Source: Nemertoderma westbladi (taxonomy: Eukaryota > Xenacoelomorpha > Nemertodermatida > Nemertodermatidae). From it: a DNA stretch of 25,092 nt. The stretch is from NCBI GenBank assembly GCA_032718475.1, contig JAUCBJ010007038.1, forward strand, positions 1-25,092, in the 5' to 3' direction. The notes beneath the pieces were generated by a model. It saw only the letters and a program-made list of their open reading frames with translations, had not been told where the DNA came from and did no database searches. The translations under genes and the position numbers were made by a program. Of this stretch, positions 1-13,000 are shown piece by piece (within the stretch, counting starts at the first letter, position 1; each line of letters begins with the position of its first letter).

Positions 1-371
1 AGACTGGGACTGAGGGAAAATCTGGGGTACATTAGGTAGGCTAAAATTCTGAGCGAACAGTGGGTTATTAAATAATATACCGTAGGGATTTATATTATCG
101 TGTATACTTATTGTGAATATTTGGTGTATATTGATTTGGGGAAGCCCAAAATTATTCTCAACAGGTTTCAGGTTTCAACAGGTTTTCAACTATAGGAAGT
201 TACATTAAAGAGTATATCCAACTAATGCAGCTTTTCTCAACCGCAAACTTGCATCTTAGAAATATTCCCTCCCCACAATCAATATCCGGTGACTGGCCGG
301 GGCTCGGTGGTCTGTTAAGTCACGTCTCCAGCATCGGCGTTTTTCCCCCTGGTGTAGGAATAACGGCAACA
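1..371. other. Unique AT-rich left flank of the tandem array
   Basis: No gene is recognisable here. The first 230 bases are AT-rich. A short imperfect direct repeat of CAGGTTT(T)CA lies around 160-190. From about 280 the sequence becomes GC-richer. The words CCCCCTGGTGTAGG just before the array resemble a degenerate array unit, so the true edge is probably a decayed repeat rather than a sharp junction. A short open frame starting at 225 runs straight into the array and looks fortuitous. Confidence 0.6.
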
Positions 372-960
372 CTGGAGGTGGCGACCATCTGGGGTCGGTG
401 TAACTCTTACCTGGGGGGGAGGCGGCGACCCTCTGGGGTCGGTGTAACTCTTACATGGAGTCGGCGACACTCTGGGGTCGGTGTAACTCTTACCTGGAGG
501 GGAGGCGGCGACCCTCTGGGGTCGGTGTAACTCTTACCTGGAGGCGGCGACCCTCTGGGTTCGGTGTAACTCTTACATGGAGGCGGCGACCCTCTGGGGT
601 CGGTGTAACTCTTACCTGGAGGCGGCGACCCTCTGGGTTCGGTGTAACTCTTACCTGGAGGCGGCGAACCCTCTGGGGTCGGTGTAACTCTTACCTGGAG
701 TCGGCGACCCTCTGGGGTCGGTGTAACTCTTACCTGGAGGCGGCGACCCTCTGGGTTCGATGTAACTCTTACCTGGAGGCGGCGACCCTCTGGGGTCGGT
801 GTAACTCTTACCTGGAGGCGGCGACCCTCTGGGTGTCGGTGTAACTCTTACCTGGAGGTGGCGACCCTCTGGGGTCGGTGTAACTCTTACCTGGAGGCGG
901 CGACCCTCTGGGGTCGGTGTAACTCTTACTGGAGCGCGACCTCGGGTCGGTGTAACTCTT

Positions 961-2220
961 ACCTGGAGGCGGCGACCCTCTGGGGTCGGTGTAACTCTTA
1001 CCTGGAGGCGGCGACCCTCTGGGTTCGGTGTAACTCTTACCTGGAGGCGGCGACCCTCTGGGGTCGGTGTAACTCTTACCTGGAAGCGGCGACCCTCTGG
1101 GTTCGGTGTAACTCTTACCTGGAGGCGGGAACCCTCTGGGGTCGGTGTAACTCTTACCTGGAGTCGGCGACCCTCTGGGGTCGGTGTAACTCTTACCTGG
1201 AGGCGGCGACCCTCTGGGTTCAGAGTAACTCTTACCTGGAGGCGGCGACCCTCTGGGTTCGGTGTAACTCTTACCTGGAGGCGGCAACCCTCTGGGGTCG
1301 GTGTAACTCTTACCTGGAGGTGGCGACCATCTGGGGTCGGTGTAACTCTTACCTGGGGGGGAGGCGGCGACCCTCTGGGGTCGGTGTAACTCTTACATGG
1401 AGTCGGCGACACTCGGGTCGGTGTAACTCTTACCTGGAGGGGAGGCGGCGACCCTCTGGGGTCGGTGTAACTCTTACCTGGAGGCGGCGACCCTCTGGGT
1501 TCGGTGTAACTCTTACATGGAGGCGGCGACCCTCTGGGTTCGGTGTAACTCTTACCTGGAGGCGGCGACCCTCTGGGGTCGGTGTAACTCTTACCTGGAG
1601 GCGGCGACCCTCTGGATTCGGTGTAACTCTTACCTGGAGGCGGCGACCCTCTGGGTTCGGTGTAACTCTTACCTGGAGGCGGCGACCCTCTGGGTTCGGT
1701 GTAACTCTTACCTGGAGGCGGCGACCCTCTGGGTTCGGTGTAACTCTTACCTGGAGGCGGCAACCCTCTGGGTTCGGTGTAACTCTTACCTGGAGGCGGC
1801 GACCCTCTGGGGTCGGTGTAACTCTTACCTGGAGGCGGCGACCCTCTGGGTTCGGTGTAACTCTTACCTGGAGGCGGCGACCCTCTGGGTTCGGTGTAAC
1901 TCTTACCTGGAGGCGGCGACCCTCTGGGGTCGGTGTACCTCTTACCTGGAGGCGGCGACCCTCTGGGTTCGGTGTAACTCTTACATGGAGGCGGCGACCC
2001 TCTGGGTTCGGTGTAACTCTTACCTGGAGGCGGCGACCCTCTGGGGGTCGGTGTAACTCTTACCTGGAGGCAGCGACCCTCTGGGTTCGGTGTAACTCTT
2101 ACCTGGAGGCGGCGACCCTCTGGGATCGGTGTAACACTTACCTGGAGGCGGCGACCCTCTGGGGTCGGTGTAACTCTTACCTGGAGGGGAGGCGGCGACC
2201 CTCTGGGTTCGGTGTAACTC
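961..2220. repeat. Higher-order block, left copy (second copy 4441-5740)
   Basis: The run of private variants TGGAAGCGG, GGCGGGAACC, GAGTCGGCG, TTCAGAGTAAC, GGCGACCATC, CCTGGGGGGGAGG, ACATGGAGG, GGGGGTCGG and GGCAGCG occurs in the same order here and at 4441-5740. The offset is 3480 bases at the start and about 3522 at the GGGGGTCGG marker, so one copy gained or lost about one unit plus a base. The GACCATC to ACATGG part occurs a third time at about 378-570. Confidence 0.85.
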
Positions 2221-2479
2221 TTACCTGGAGGCGGCGACCCTCTGGGGTCGGTGTAACTCTTACCTGGAGGCGGTGACCCTCTGGGGTCGGTGTAACTCTT
2301 ACCTGGAGGTGGCGACCCTCTGGGTTCGGTGTAACTCTTACCTGGAGGCGGCGACCCTCTGGGTTCAGTGTAACTCTTACCTGGAGGCGGCAACCCTCTG
2401 GGGTCGGTGTAACTCTTACCTGGAGGCGGCGACACTCTGGGTTCAGTGTAACTCTTACCTGGAGGCGGCAACCCTCTGG

Positions 2480-3210
2480 GTTCGGTGTAACTCTTACCTG
2501 GAGGCGGCGACCCTCTGGGGTCGGTGTACCTCTTACCTGGAGGCGGCGACCCTCTGGGTTCTGTGTAACTCTTACCTGGAGGCGGCGACCCTCTGGGGTC
2601 GGTGTAACTCTTACCTGGAGGGGAGGCGGCGACCCTCTGGGGTCGGTGTAACTCTTACCTGAGGGGAGGCGGCGACCCTCTGGGGTCGGTGTAACTCTTA
2701 CCTGGAGGCGGCGACCCTCTGGGGTCGGTGTAACTCTTACCTTGAGGGGAGGCGGCAACCCCCTGGGTTTGGTGTAACTCTTACCTGGAGGCGGCGACCC
2801 TCTGGGGTCGGTGTAAATCTTACCTGGAGTCGGCAACCCTCTGGGTTCGGTGTAACTCTTACCTGGAGGCGGTGACCCTCTGGGGTCGGTGTACCTCTTA
2901 CCTGGAGGCGGCGACCCTCTGGGTTCTGTGTAACTCTTACCTGGAGGCGGCGACCCTCTGGGGTCGGTGTAACTCTTACCTGGAGGGGAGGCGGCGACCC
3001 TCTGGGGTCGGTGTAACTCTTACCTGAGGGGAGGCGGCGACCCTCTGGGGTCGGTGTAACTCTTACCTGGAGGCGGCGACCCTCTGGGGTCGGTGTAACT
3101 CTTACCTGGAGGGGAGGCGGCAACCCCCTGGGTTTGGTGTAACTCTTACCTGGAGGCGGCGACCCTCTGGGGTCGGTGTAAATCTTACCTGGAGTCGGCA
3201 ACCCTCGGGG
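2480..3210. repeat. Tandem duplication of a ~365-bp block within the array
   Basis: The ordered variants GTGTACCTC, GGTTCTGTG, a 44-bp unit, a 43-bp unit, GGCAACCCCCTGGGTTTGG, GTGTAAATC and GAGTCGGCAACCC appear twice, about 365 bases apart. GTACCTC is at 2525 and 2891, and GTGTAAAT is at 2811 and 3176. This is a recent local block duplication of about nine units. Confidence 0.85.
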
Positions 3211-4440
3211 GTCGGTGTAACTCTTACCTGGAGGCGGCGACCCTCTGGGGTCGGTGTAACTCTTACCTGGAGGCGGCGACCCTCTGGGGTCGGTGTAACT
3301 CTTACCTGGAGGCGGCGACCCTCTGGGGTTGGTGTAACTCTTACCTGGAGGCGGCGACCCTCTGGGTTCGGTGTAACTCTTACCTGGAGGCGGCGACCCT
3401 CTGGGTTCGGTGTAACTCTTACCTGGAGGCGGCGACCCTCTGGGGTCGGTGTAACTCTTACCTGGAGGCGGCGACCCTCTGGGGTTCGGTGTAACTCTTA
3501 CCTGGAGGCGGCGACCCTCTGGGGTCGGTGTAACTCTTACCTGGAGGCGGCGACCCTCTGGGTTCGGTGTAACTCTTACCTGGAGGCGGCGACCCTCTGG
3601 GGTCGTGTAACTCTTACCTGGAGGCGGCGACCCTCTGGGTTCGGTGTAACTCTTACCTGGAGGCGGCAACCCTCTGGGTTCGGTGTAACTCTTACCTGGA
3701 GGCGGCGACCCTCTGGGGTCGGTGTAACTCTTACCTGGAGGCGGCGACCCTCTGGGTTCGGTGTAACTCTTACCTTGAGGCAGCGACCCTCTGGGTTCGG
3801 TGTAACTCTTACCTGGAGGCGGCAACCCTCTGGGGTCGATGTAACTCTTACCTGGAGGCGATGACCCTCTGGGTTCGGTGTAACTCTTACCTTGAGGCGG
3901 CGACCCTCTGGGTTCGGTGTAACTCTTACCTGGAGGCGGCGACCCTCTGGGGTCGGTGTAACTCTTACCTGGATGCGGCGACCCTCTGGGGTTGGTGTAA
4001 CTCTTACCTTGAGGCGGTGACCCTCTGGGGTCGGTGTAACTCTTACCTGGAGGGGAGGCGGCGACCCTCTGGGTTCCATGTAACTCTTACCTGGAGGCGG
4101 CGACCCTCTGGGGTCGGTGTAACTCTTACCTGGAGGCGGTGACCCTCTGGGTTCGGTGTAACTCTTACCTTGAGGCGGTGACCCTCTGGGTTCGGTGCAA
4201 CTCTTACCTGGAGGCGGCGACCCTCTGGGGTCGGTGTAACTCTTACCTGGAGGCGGCGACCCTCTGGGGTCGGTGTAACTCTTACCTGGAGGCGGCGACC
4301 CTCTGGGGTCGGTGTAACTCTTACCTGGAGGCGGCGACCCTCTGGGTTCGGTGTAACTCTTACCTGGGAGGCGGCGACCCTCTGGGTTCGGTGTAACTCT
4401 TACCTGGAGGCGGCGACCCTCCGGGTTCGGTGTAACTCTT

Positions 4441-5740
4441 ACCTGGAGGCGGCGACCCTCTGGGTTCGGTGTAACTCTTACCTGGAGGCGGCGACCCTCT
4501 GGGTTCGGTGTAACTCTTACCTGGAGGCGGCGACCCTCTGGGGTCGGTGTAACTCTTACCTGGAAGCGGCGACCCTCTGGGTTCGGTGTAACTCTTACCT
4601 GGAGGCGGGAACCCTCTGGGGTCGGTGTAACTCTTACCTGGAGTCGGCGACCCTCTGGGGTCAGTGTAACTCTTACCTGGAGGCGGCGACCCTCTGGGTT
4701 CAGAGTAACTCTTACCTGGAGGCGGCGACCCTCTGGGTTCGGTGTAACTCTTACCTGGAGGCGGCGACCCTCTGGGGTCGGTGTAACTCTTACCTGGAGG
4801 TGGCGACCATCTGGGGTCGGTGTAACTCTTACCTGGGGGGGAGGCGGCGACCCTCTGGGGTCGGTGTAACTCTTACCTGGAGTCGGCGACCCTCTGGGGT
4901 CGGTGTAACTCTTACCTGGAGGGGAGGCGGCGACCCTCTGGGGTCGGTGTAACTCTTACCTGGAGGCGGCGACCCTCTGGGTTCGGTGTAACTCTTACAT
5001 GGAGGCGGCGACCCTCTGGGTTCGGTGTAACTCTTACCTGGAGGCGGCGACCCTCTGGGGTCGGTGTAACTCTTACCTGGAGGCGGCGACCCTCTGGGTT
5101 CGGTGTAACTCTTACCTGGAGGCGGCGACCCTCTGGGTTCGGTGTAACTCTTACCTGGAGGCGGCGACCCTCTGGGGTCGGTGTAACTCTTACCTGGAGG
5201 CGGTGACCCTCTGGGGTCGGTGTAACTCTTACCTGGAGGCGGCGACCCTCTGGGTTCGGTGTAACTCTTACCTGGAGGCGGCGACCCTCTGGGTTCGGTG
5301 TAACTCTTACCTGGAGGCGGCGACCCTCTGGGGTCGGTGTAACTCTTACCTGGAGGCGGCGACCCTCTGGGTTCGGTGTAACTCTTACCTGGAGGCGGCG
5401 ACCCTCTGGGTTCGGTGTAACTCTTACCTGGAGGCGGCGACCCTCTGGGGTCGGTGTAACTCTTACCTGGAGGCGGCGACCCTCTGGGTTCGGTGTAACT
5501 CTTACCTGGAGGCGGCGACCCTCTGGGTTCGGTGTAACTCTTACCTGGAGGCGGCGACCCTCTGGGGGTCGGTGTAACTCTTACCTGGAGGCAGCGACCC
5601 TCTGGGTTCGGTGTAACTCTTACCTGGAGGCGGCGACCCTCTGGGTTCGGTGTAACTCTTACCTGGAGGCGGCGACCCTCTGGGGTCGGTGTAACTCTTA
5701 CCTGGAGGGGAGGCGGCGACCCTCTGGGTTCGGTGTAACT
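4441..5740. repeat. Higher-order block, right copy of 961-2220
   Basis: This carries the same ordered set of rare variants as 961-2220 with few changes, for example GGGTCAGTG near 4660 instead of GGGTCGGTG. It marks the last recognisable block before the homogeneous core begins near 5581. Confidence 0.85.
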
Positions 5741-8700
5741 CTTACCTGGAGGCGGCGACCCTCTGGGTTCGGTGTAACTCTTACCTGGAGGCGGCGACCC
5801 TCTGGGGTCGGTGTAACTCTTACCTGGAGGCGGCGACCCTCTGGGGTCGGTGTAACTCTTACCTGGAGGCGGCGACCCTCTGGGGTCGGTGTAACTCTTA
5901 CCTGGAGGCGGCGACCCTCTGGGGTCGGTGTAACTCTTACCTGGAGGCGGCGACCCTCTGGGGTCGGTGTAACTCTTACCTGGAGGCGGCGACCCTCTGG
6001 GTTCGGTGTAACTCTTACCTGGAGGCGGCGACCCTCTGGGTTCGGTGTAACTCTTACCTGGAGGCGGCGACCCTCTGGGTTCGGTGTAACTCTTACCTGG
6101 AGGCGGCGACCCTCTGGGTTCGGTGTAACTCTTACCTGGAGGCGGCGACCCTCTGGGGTCGGTGTAACTCTTACCTGGAGGGGAGGCGGCGACCCTCTGG
6201 GGTCGGTGTAACTCTTACCTGGAGGCGGCGACCCTCTGGGGTCGGTGTAACTCTTACCTGGAGGCGGCGACCCTCTGGGTTCGGTGTAACTCTTACCTGG
6301 AGGCGGCGACCCTCTGGGTTCGGTGTAACTCTTACCTGGAGGCGGCGACCCTCTGGGGTCGGTGTAACTCTTACCTGGAGGCGGCGACCCTCTGGGGTCG
6401 GTGTAACTCTTACCTGGAGGCGGCGACCCTCTGGGTTCGGTGTAACTCTTACCTGGAGGCGGCGACCCTCTGGGGTCGGTGTAACTCTTACCTGGAGGCG
6501 GCGACCCTCTGGGGTCGGTGTAACTCTTACCTGGAGGCGGCGACCCTCTGGGGTCGGTGTAACTCTTACCTGGAGGCGGCGACCCTCTGGGGTCGGTGTA
6601 ACTCTTACCTGGAGGCGGCGACCCTCTGGGTTCGGTGTAACTCTTACCTGGAGGCGGCGACCCTCTGGGGTCGGTGTAACTCTTACCTGGAGGCGGCGAC
6701 CCTCTGGGGTCGGTGTAACTCTTACCTGGAGGCGGCGACCCTCTGGGGTCGGTGTAACTCTTACCTGGAGGCGGCGACCCTCTGGGGTCGGTGTAACTCT
6801 TACCTGGAGGCGGCGACCCTCTGGGTTCGGTGTAACTCTTACCTGGAGGCGGCGACCCTCTGGGGTCGGTGTAACTCTTACCTGGAGGCGGCGACCCTCT
6901 GGGGTCGGTGTAACTCTTACCTGGAGGCGGCGACCCTCTGGGGTCGGTGTAACTCTTACCTGGAGGCGGCGACCCTCTGGGTTCGGTGTAACTCTTACCT
7001 GGAGGCGGCGACCCTCTGGGGTCGGTGTAACTCTTACCTGGAGGCGGCGACCCTCTGGGTTCGGTGTAACTCTTACCTGGAGGCGGCGACCCTCTGGGTT
7101 CGGTGTAACTCTTACCTGGAGGCGGCGACCCTCTGGGGTCGGTGTAACTCTTACCTGGAGGCGGCGACCCTCTGGGGTCGGTGTAACTCTTACCTGGAGG
7201 CGGCGACCCTCTGGGTTCGGTGTAACTCTTACCTGGAGGCGGCGACCCTCTGGGGTCGGTGTAACTCTTACCTGGAGGCGGCGACCCTCTGGGGTCGGTG
7301 TAACTCTTACCTGGAGGCGGCGACCCTCTGGGGTCGGTGTAACTCTTACCTGGAGGCGGCGACCCTCTGGGGTCGGTGTAACTCTTACCTGGAGGCGGCG
7401 ACCCTCTGGGGTCGGTGTAACTCTTACCTGGAGGCGGCGACCCTCTGGGGTCGGTGTAACTCTTACCTGGAGGCGGCGACCCTCTGGGGTCGGTGTAACT
7501 CTTACCTGGAGGCGGCGACCCTCTGGGGTCGGTGTAACTCTTACCTGGAGGCGGCGACCCTCTGGGGTCGGTGTAACTCTTACCTGGAGGCGGCGACCCT
7601 CTGGGGTCGGTGTAACTCTTACCTGGAGGCGGCGACCCTCTGGGTTCGGTGTAACTCTTACCTGGAGGCGGCGACCCTCTGGGTTCGGTGTAACTCTTAC
7701 CTGGAGGCGGCGACCCTCTGGGGTCGGTGTAACTCTTACCTGGAGGCGGCGACCCTCTGGGTTCGGTGTAACTCTTACCTGGAGGCGGCGACCCTCTGGG
7801 GTCGGTGTAACTCTTACCTGGAGGCGGCGACCCTCTGGGGTCGGTGTAACTCTTACCTGGAGGCGGCGACCCTCTGGGTTCGGTGTAACTCTTACCTGGA
7901 GGCGGCGACCCTCTGGGGTCGGTGTAACTCTTACCTGGAGGCGGCGACCCTCTGGGGTCGGTGTAACTCTTACCTGGAGGCGGCGACCCTCTGGGTTCGG
8001 TGTAACTCTTACCTGGAGGCGGCGACCCTCTGGGTTCGGTGTAACTCTTACCTGGAGGCGGCGACCCTCTGGGTTCGGTGTAACTCTTACCTGGAGGCGG
8101 CGACCCTCTGGGTTCGGTGTAACTCTTACCTGGAGGCGGCGACCCTCTGGGTTCGGTGTAACTCTTACCTGGAGGCGGCGACCCTCTGGGTTCGGTGTAA
8201 CTCTTACCTGGAGGCGGCGACCCTCTGGGGTCGGTGTAACTCTTACCTGGAGGCGGCGACCCTCTGGGTTCGGTGTAACTCTTACCTGGAGGCGGCGACC
8301 CTCTGGGTTCGGTGTAACTCTTACCTGGAGGCGGCGACCCTCTGGGGTCGGTGTAACTCTTACCTGGAGGCGGCGACCCTCTGGGGTCGGTGTAACTCTT
8401 ACCTGGAGGCGGCGACCCTCTGGGGTCGGTGTAACTCTTACCTGGAGGCGGCGACCCTCTGGGGTCGGTGTAACTCTTACCTGGAGGCGGCGACCCTCTG
8501 GGGTCGGTGTAACTCTTACCTGGAGGCGGCGACCCTCTGGGTTCGGTGTAACTCTTACCTGGAGGCGGCGACCCTCTGGGGTCGGTGTAACTCTTACCTG
8601 GAGGCGGCGACCCTCTGGGGTCGGTGTAACTCTTACCTGGAGGCGGCGACCCTCTGGGGTCGGTGTAACTCTTACCTGGAGGCGGCGACCCTCTGGGTTC

Positions 8701-10040
8701 GGTGTAACTCTTACCTGGAGGCGGCGACCCTCTGGGGTCGGTGTAACTCTTACCTGGAGGCGGCGACCCTCTGGGGTCGGTGTAACTCTTACCTGGAGGC
8801 GGCGACCCTCTGGGTTCGGTGTAACTCTTACCTGGAGGCGGCGACCCTCTGGGGTCGGTGTAACTCTTACCTGGAGGCGGCGACCCTCTGGGTTCGGTGT
8901 AACTCTTACCTGGAGGCGGCGACCCTCTGGGGTCGGTGTAACTCTTACCTGGAGGCGGCGACCCTCTGGGGTCGGTGTAACTCTTACCTGGAGGCGGCGA
9001 CCCTCTGGGGTCGGTGTAACTCTTACCTGGAGGCGGCGACCCTCTGGGGTCGGTGTAACTCTTACCTGGAGGCGGCGACCCTCTGGGGTCGGTGTAACTC
9101 TTACCTGGAGGCGGCGACCCTCTGGGTTCGGTGTAACTCTTACCTGGAGGCGGCGACCCTCTGGGGTCGGTGTAACTCTTACCTGGAGGCGGCGACCCTC
9201 TGGGGTCGGTGTAACTCTTACCTGGAGGCGGCGACCCTCTGGGGTCGGTGTAACTCTTACCTGGAGGCGGCGACCCTCTGGGGTCGGTGTAACTCTTACC
9301 TGGAGGCGGCGACCCTCTGGGGTCGGTGTAACTCTTACCTGGAGGCGGCGACCCTCTGGGGTCGGTGTAACTCTTACCTGGAGGCGGCGACCCTCTGGGG
9401 TCGGTGTAACTCTTACCTGGAGGCGGCGACCCTCTGGGTTCGGTGTAACTCTTACCTGGAGGCGGCGACCCTCTGGGGTCGGTGTAACTCTTACCTGGAG
9501 GCGGCGACCCTCTGGGTTCGGTGTAACTCTTACCTGGAGGCGGCGACCCTCTGGGTTCGGTGTAACTCTTACCTGGAGGCGGCGACCCTCTGGGGTCGGT
9601 GTAACTCTTACCTGGAGGCGGCGACCCTCTGGGTTCGGTGTAACTCTTACCTGGAGGCGGCGACCCTCTGGGGTCGGTGTAACTCTTACCTGGAGGCGGC
9701 GACCCTCTGGGGTCGGTGTAACTCTTACCTGGAGGCGGCGACCCTCTGGGTTCGGTGTAACTCTTACCTGGAGGCGGCGACCCTCTGGGGTCGGTGTAAC
9801 TCTTACCTGGAGGCGGCGACCCTCTGGGTTCGGTGTAACTCTTACCTGGAGGCGGCGACCCTCTGGGGTCGGTGTAACTCTTACCTGGAGGCGGCGACCC
9901 TCTGGGTTCGGTGTAACTCTTACCTGGAGGCGGCGACCCTCTGGGTTCGGTGTAACTCTTACCTGGAGGCGGCGACCCTCTGGGGTCGGTGTAACTCTTA
10001 CCTGGAGGCGGCGACCCTCTGGGGTCGGTGTAACTCTTAC
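5581..10040. repeat. Homogenised core of the array
   Basis: Across about 4.4 kb the units are essentially identical apart from the two-state GGGGTCGG / GGGTTCGG site and two 44-bp units near 5706 and 6178. From about 6183 to 10040 every unit I read is 39 bp. This is the pattern expected where unequal exchange or gene conversion keeps replacing units. It contrasts with the variant-rich zones on either side. Confidence 0.85.
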
Positions 10041-13000
10041 CTGAGGGGAGGCGGCGACCCTCTGGGTTCGGTGTAACTCTTACCTGGAGGCGGCGACCCT
10101 CTGGGGTCGGTGTAACTCTTACCTGGAGGCGGCGACCCTCTGGGGTCGGTGTAACTCTTACCTGGAGGCGGCGACCCTCTGGGTTCGGTGTAACTCTTAC
10201 CTGGAGGCGGCGACCCTCTGGGGTCGGTGTAACTCTTACCTGGAGGCGGCGACCCTCTGGGTTCGGTGTAACTCTTACCTGGAGGCGGCGACCCTCTGGG
10301 GTCAGTGTAACTCTTACCTGGAGGCGGCGACCCTCTGGGGTCGGTGTAACTCTTACCTGAGGGGAGGCGGCGACCCTCTGGGGTCGGTGTAACTCTTACC
10401 TGGAGGCGGCGACCCTCTGGGGTCGGTGTAACTCTTACCTGGAGGCGGCGACCCTCTGGGGTCGGTGTAACTCTTACCTGGAGGCGGCGACCCTCTGGGT
10501 TCGGTGTAACTCTTACCTGGAGGCGGCGACCCTCTGGGGTCGGTGTAACTCTTACCTGGAGGCGGCGACCCTCTGGGGTCGGTGTAACTCTTACCTGGAG
10601 GCGGCGACCCTCTGGGGTCGGTGTAACTCTTACCTGGAGGCGGCGACCCTCTGGGGTCGGTGTAACTCTTACCTGAGGGGAGGCGGCGACCCTCTGGGGT
10701 CGGTGTAACTCTTACCTGGAGGCAGCGACCCTCTGGGTTCGGTGTAACTCTTACCTGGAGGCGGCGACCCTCTGGGGTCGGTGTAACTCTTACCTGGAGG
10801 CGGCGACCCTCTGGGGTCGGTGTAACTCTTACCTGGAGGCGGCGACCCTCTGGGTTCGGTGTAACTCTTACCTGGAGGCGGCGACCCTCTGGGGTCGGTG
10901 TAACTCTTACCTGGAGGCGGCGACCCTCTGGGTTCGGTGTAACTCTTACCTGGAGGCGGCGACCCTCTGGGGTCGGTGTAACTCTTACCTGGAGGCGGCG
11001 ACCCTCTGGGGTCGGTGTAACTCTTACCTGGAGGCGGCGACCCTCTGGGGTCGGTGTAACTCTTACCTGGAGGCGGCGACCCTCTGGGGTCGGTGTAACT
11101 CTTACCTGGAGGCGGCGACCCTCTGGGGTCGGTGTAACTCTTACCTGGAGGCGGCGACCCTCTGGGGTCGGTGTAACTCTTACCTGGAGGCGGCGACCCT
11201 CTGGGGTCGGTGTAACTCTTACCTGGAGGCGGCGACCCTCTGGGGTCGGTGTAACTCTTACCTGGAGGCGGCGACCCTCTGGGTTCGGTGTAACTCTTAC
11301 CTGGAGGCGGCGACCCTCTGGGGTCGGTGTAACTCTTACCTGGAGGCGGCGACCCTCTGGGGTCGGTGTAACTCTTACCTGGAGGGGAGGCGGCAACCCC
11401 CTGGGTTCGGTGTAACTCTTACCTGGAGGCGGCGACCCTCTGGGTTCGGTGTAACTCTTACCTGGAGGCGGCGACCCTCTGGGGTCGGTGTAACTCTTAC
11501 CTGGAGGCGGCGACCCTCTGGGTTCGGTGTAACTCTTACCTGGAGGCGGCGACCCTCTGGGGTCGGTGTAACTCTTACCTGAGGGGAGGCGGCGACCCTC
11601 TGGGGTCAGTGTAACTCTTACCTGGAGGCGGCGACCCTCTGGGGTCGGTGTAACTCTTACCTGGAGGGGAGGCGGCAACCCCCTGGGTTTGGTGTAACTC
11701 TTACCTGGAGGCAGCGACCCTCTGGGTTCGGTGTAACTCTTACCTGGAGGCAGCGACCCTCTGGGGTCGGTGTAACTCTTACCTGGAGGCGGCGACCCTC
11801 TGGGTTCGGTGTAACTCTTACCTGGAGGCGGCGACCCTCTGGGGTCGGTGTAACTCTTACCTGGAGGCGGCGACCCTCTGGGTTCGGTGTAACTCTTACC
11901 TGGAGGCGGCGACCCTCTGGGGTCAGTGTAACTCTTACCTGGAGGCGGCGACCCTCTGGGGTCGGTGTAACTCTTACCTGAGGGGAGGCGGCGACCCTCT
12001 GGGGTCAGTGTAACTCTTACCTGGAGGCAGCGACCCTCTGGGGTCGGTGTAACTCTTACCTGGAGGCGGCGACCCTCTGGGGTCGGTGTAAATCTTACCT
12101 GGAGGCGGCGACCCTCTGGGTTCGGTGTAACTCTTACCTGGAGGCGGCGACCCTCTGGGGTCGGTGTAACTCTTACCTGGAGGCGGCGACCCTCTGGGTT
12201 CGGTGTAACTCTTACCTGGAGGCGGCGACCCTCTGGGGTCAGTGTAACTCTTACCTGGAGGCGGCGACCCTCTGGGGTCGGTGTAACTCTTACCTGAGGG
12301 GAGGCGGCGACCCTCTGGGGTCAGTGTAACTCTTACCTGGAGGCAGCGACCCTCTGGGTTTGGTGTAACTCTTACCTTGAGGCGGCAACCCTCTGGGGTC
12401 GGTGTAACTCTTACCTGGAGGCGGCGACCCTATGGGGTCAGTGTAACTCTTACCTGGAGGCGGCGACCCTCTGGGGTCGGTGTAACTCTTACCTGAGGGG
12501 AGGCGGCGACCCTCTGGGGTCAGTGTAACTCTTACCTGGAGGCAGCGACCCTCTGGGTTTGGTGTAACTCTTACCTTGAGGCGGCAACCCTCTGGGGTCG
12601 GTGTAACTCTTACCTGGAGGCGGCGACCCTCTGGGGTCGGTGTAACTCTTACCTGGAGGCGGCGACCCTCTGGGTTCGGTGTAACTCTTACCTGGAGGCG
12701 GCTACCCTCTGGGGTCGGTGTAACTCTTACCTGGAGGCAGCGACCCTCTGGGTTCGGTGTAACTCTTACCTGGAGGCGGCGACCCTCTGGGGTCGGTGTA
12801 ACTCTTACCTGGAGGCGGCGACCCTCTGGGGTCGGTGTAACTCTTAACTGGAGGCGGCGACCCTCTGGGGTCGGTGTAACTCTTACCTGGAGGCGGCGAC
12901 CCTCTGGGGTCGGTGTAACTCTTACCTGGAGGCGGCGACCCTCTGGGGTCGGTGTAACTCTTACCTGGAGGCGGCGACCCTCTGGGGTCGGTGTAACTCT

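Larger units (their letters stand above)
372..5580. repeat. Diverged left part of the array
   Basis: Units here carry many private differences. Examples are GGCGGCAACC, GGCAGCGACC, GGCGGTGACC, ACATGG, CAGAGTAAC, GTGTACCTC, a 33-bp truncated unit near 929-961, and numerous 44-bp units (for example near 411, 1438, 2187, 2616, 3105, 4051, 4838). Shared private variants reveal block duplications inside the zone, listed separately. Confidence 0.85.

Noticed and set aside
858-2276. 472-codon plus-strand frame with EAATLWGRCNSYL and RRRPSGVGVTLTW repeats
   Set aside because: Same array artefact: it changes register at odd-length units and overlaps an equally open minus frame.
651-2471. 606-codon minus-strand open frame made of GKSYTDPRGSPPP-like repeats
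   Set aside because: It is produced by the 39-bp period and the stop-poor unit. The 44-bp units shift it between two peptide registers, and equally long frames exist on both strands. No independent sign of coding.
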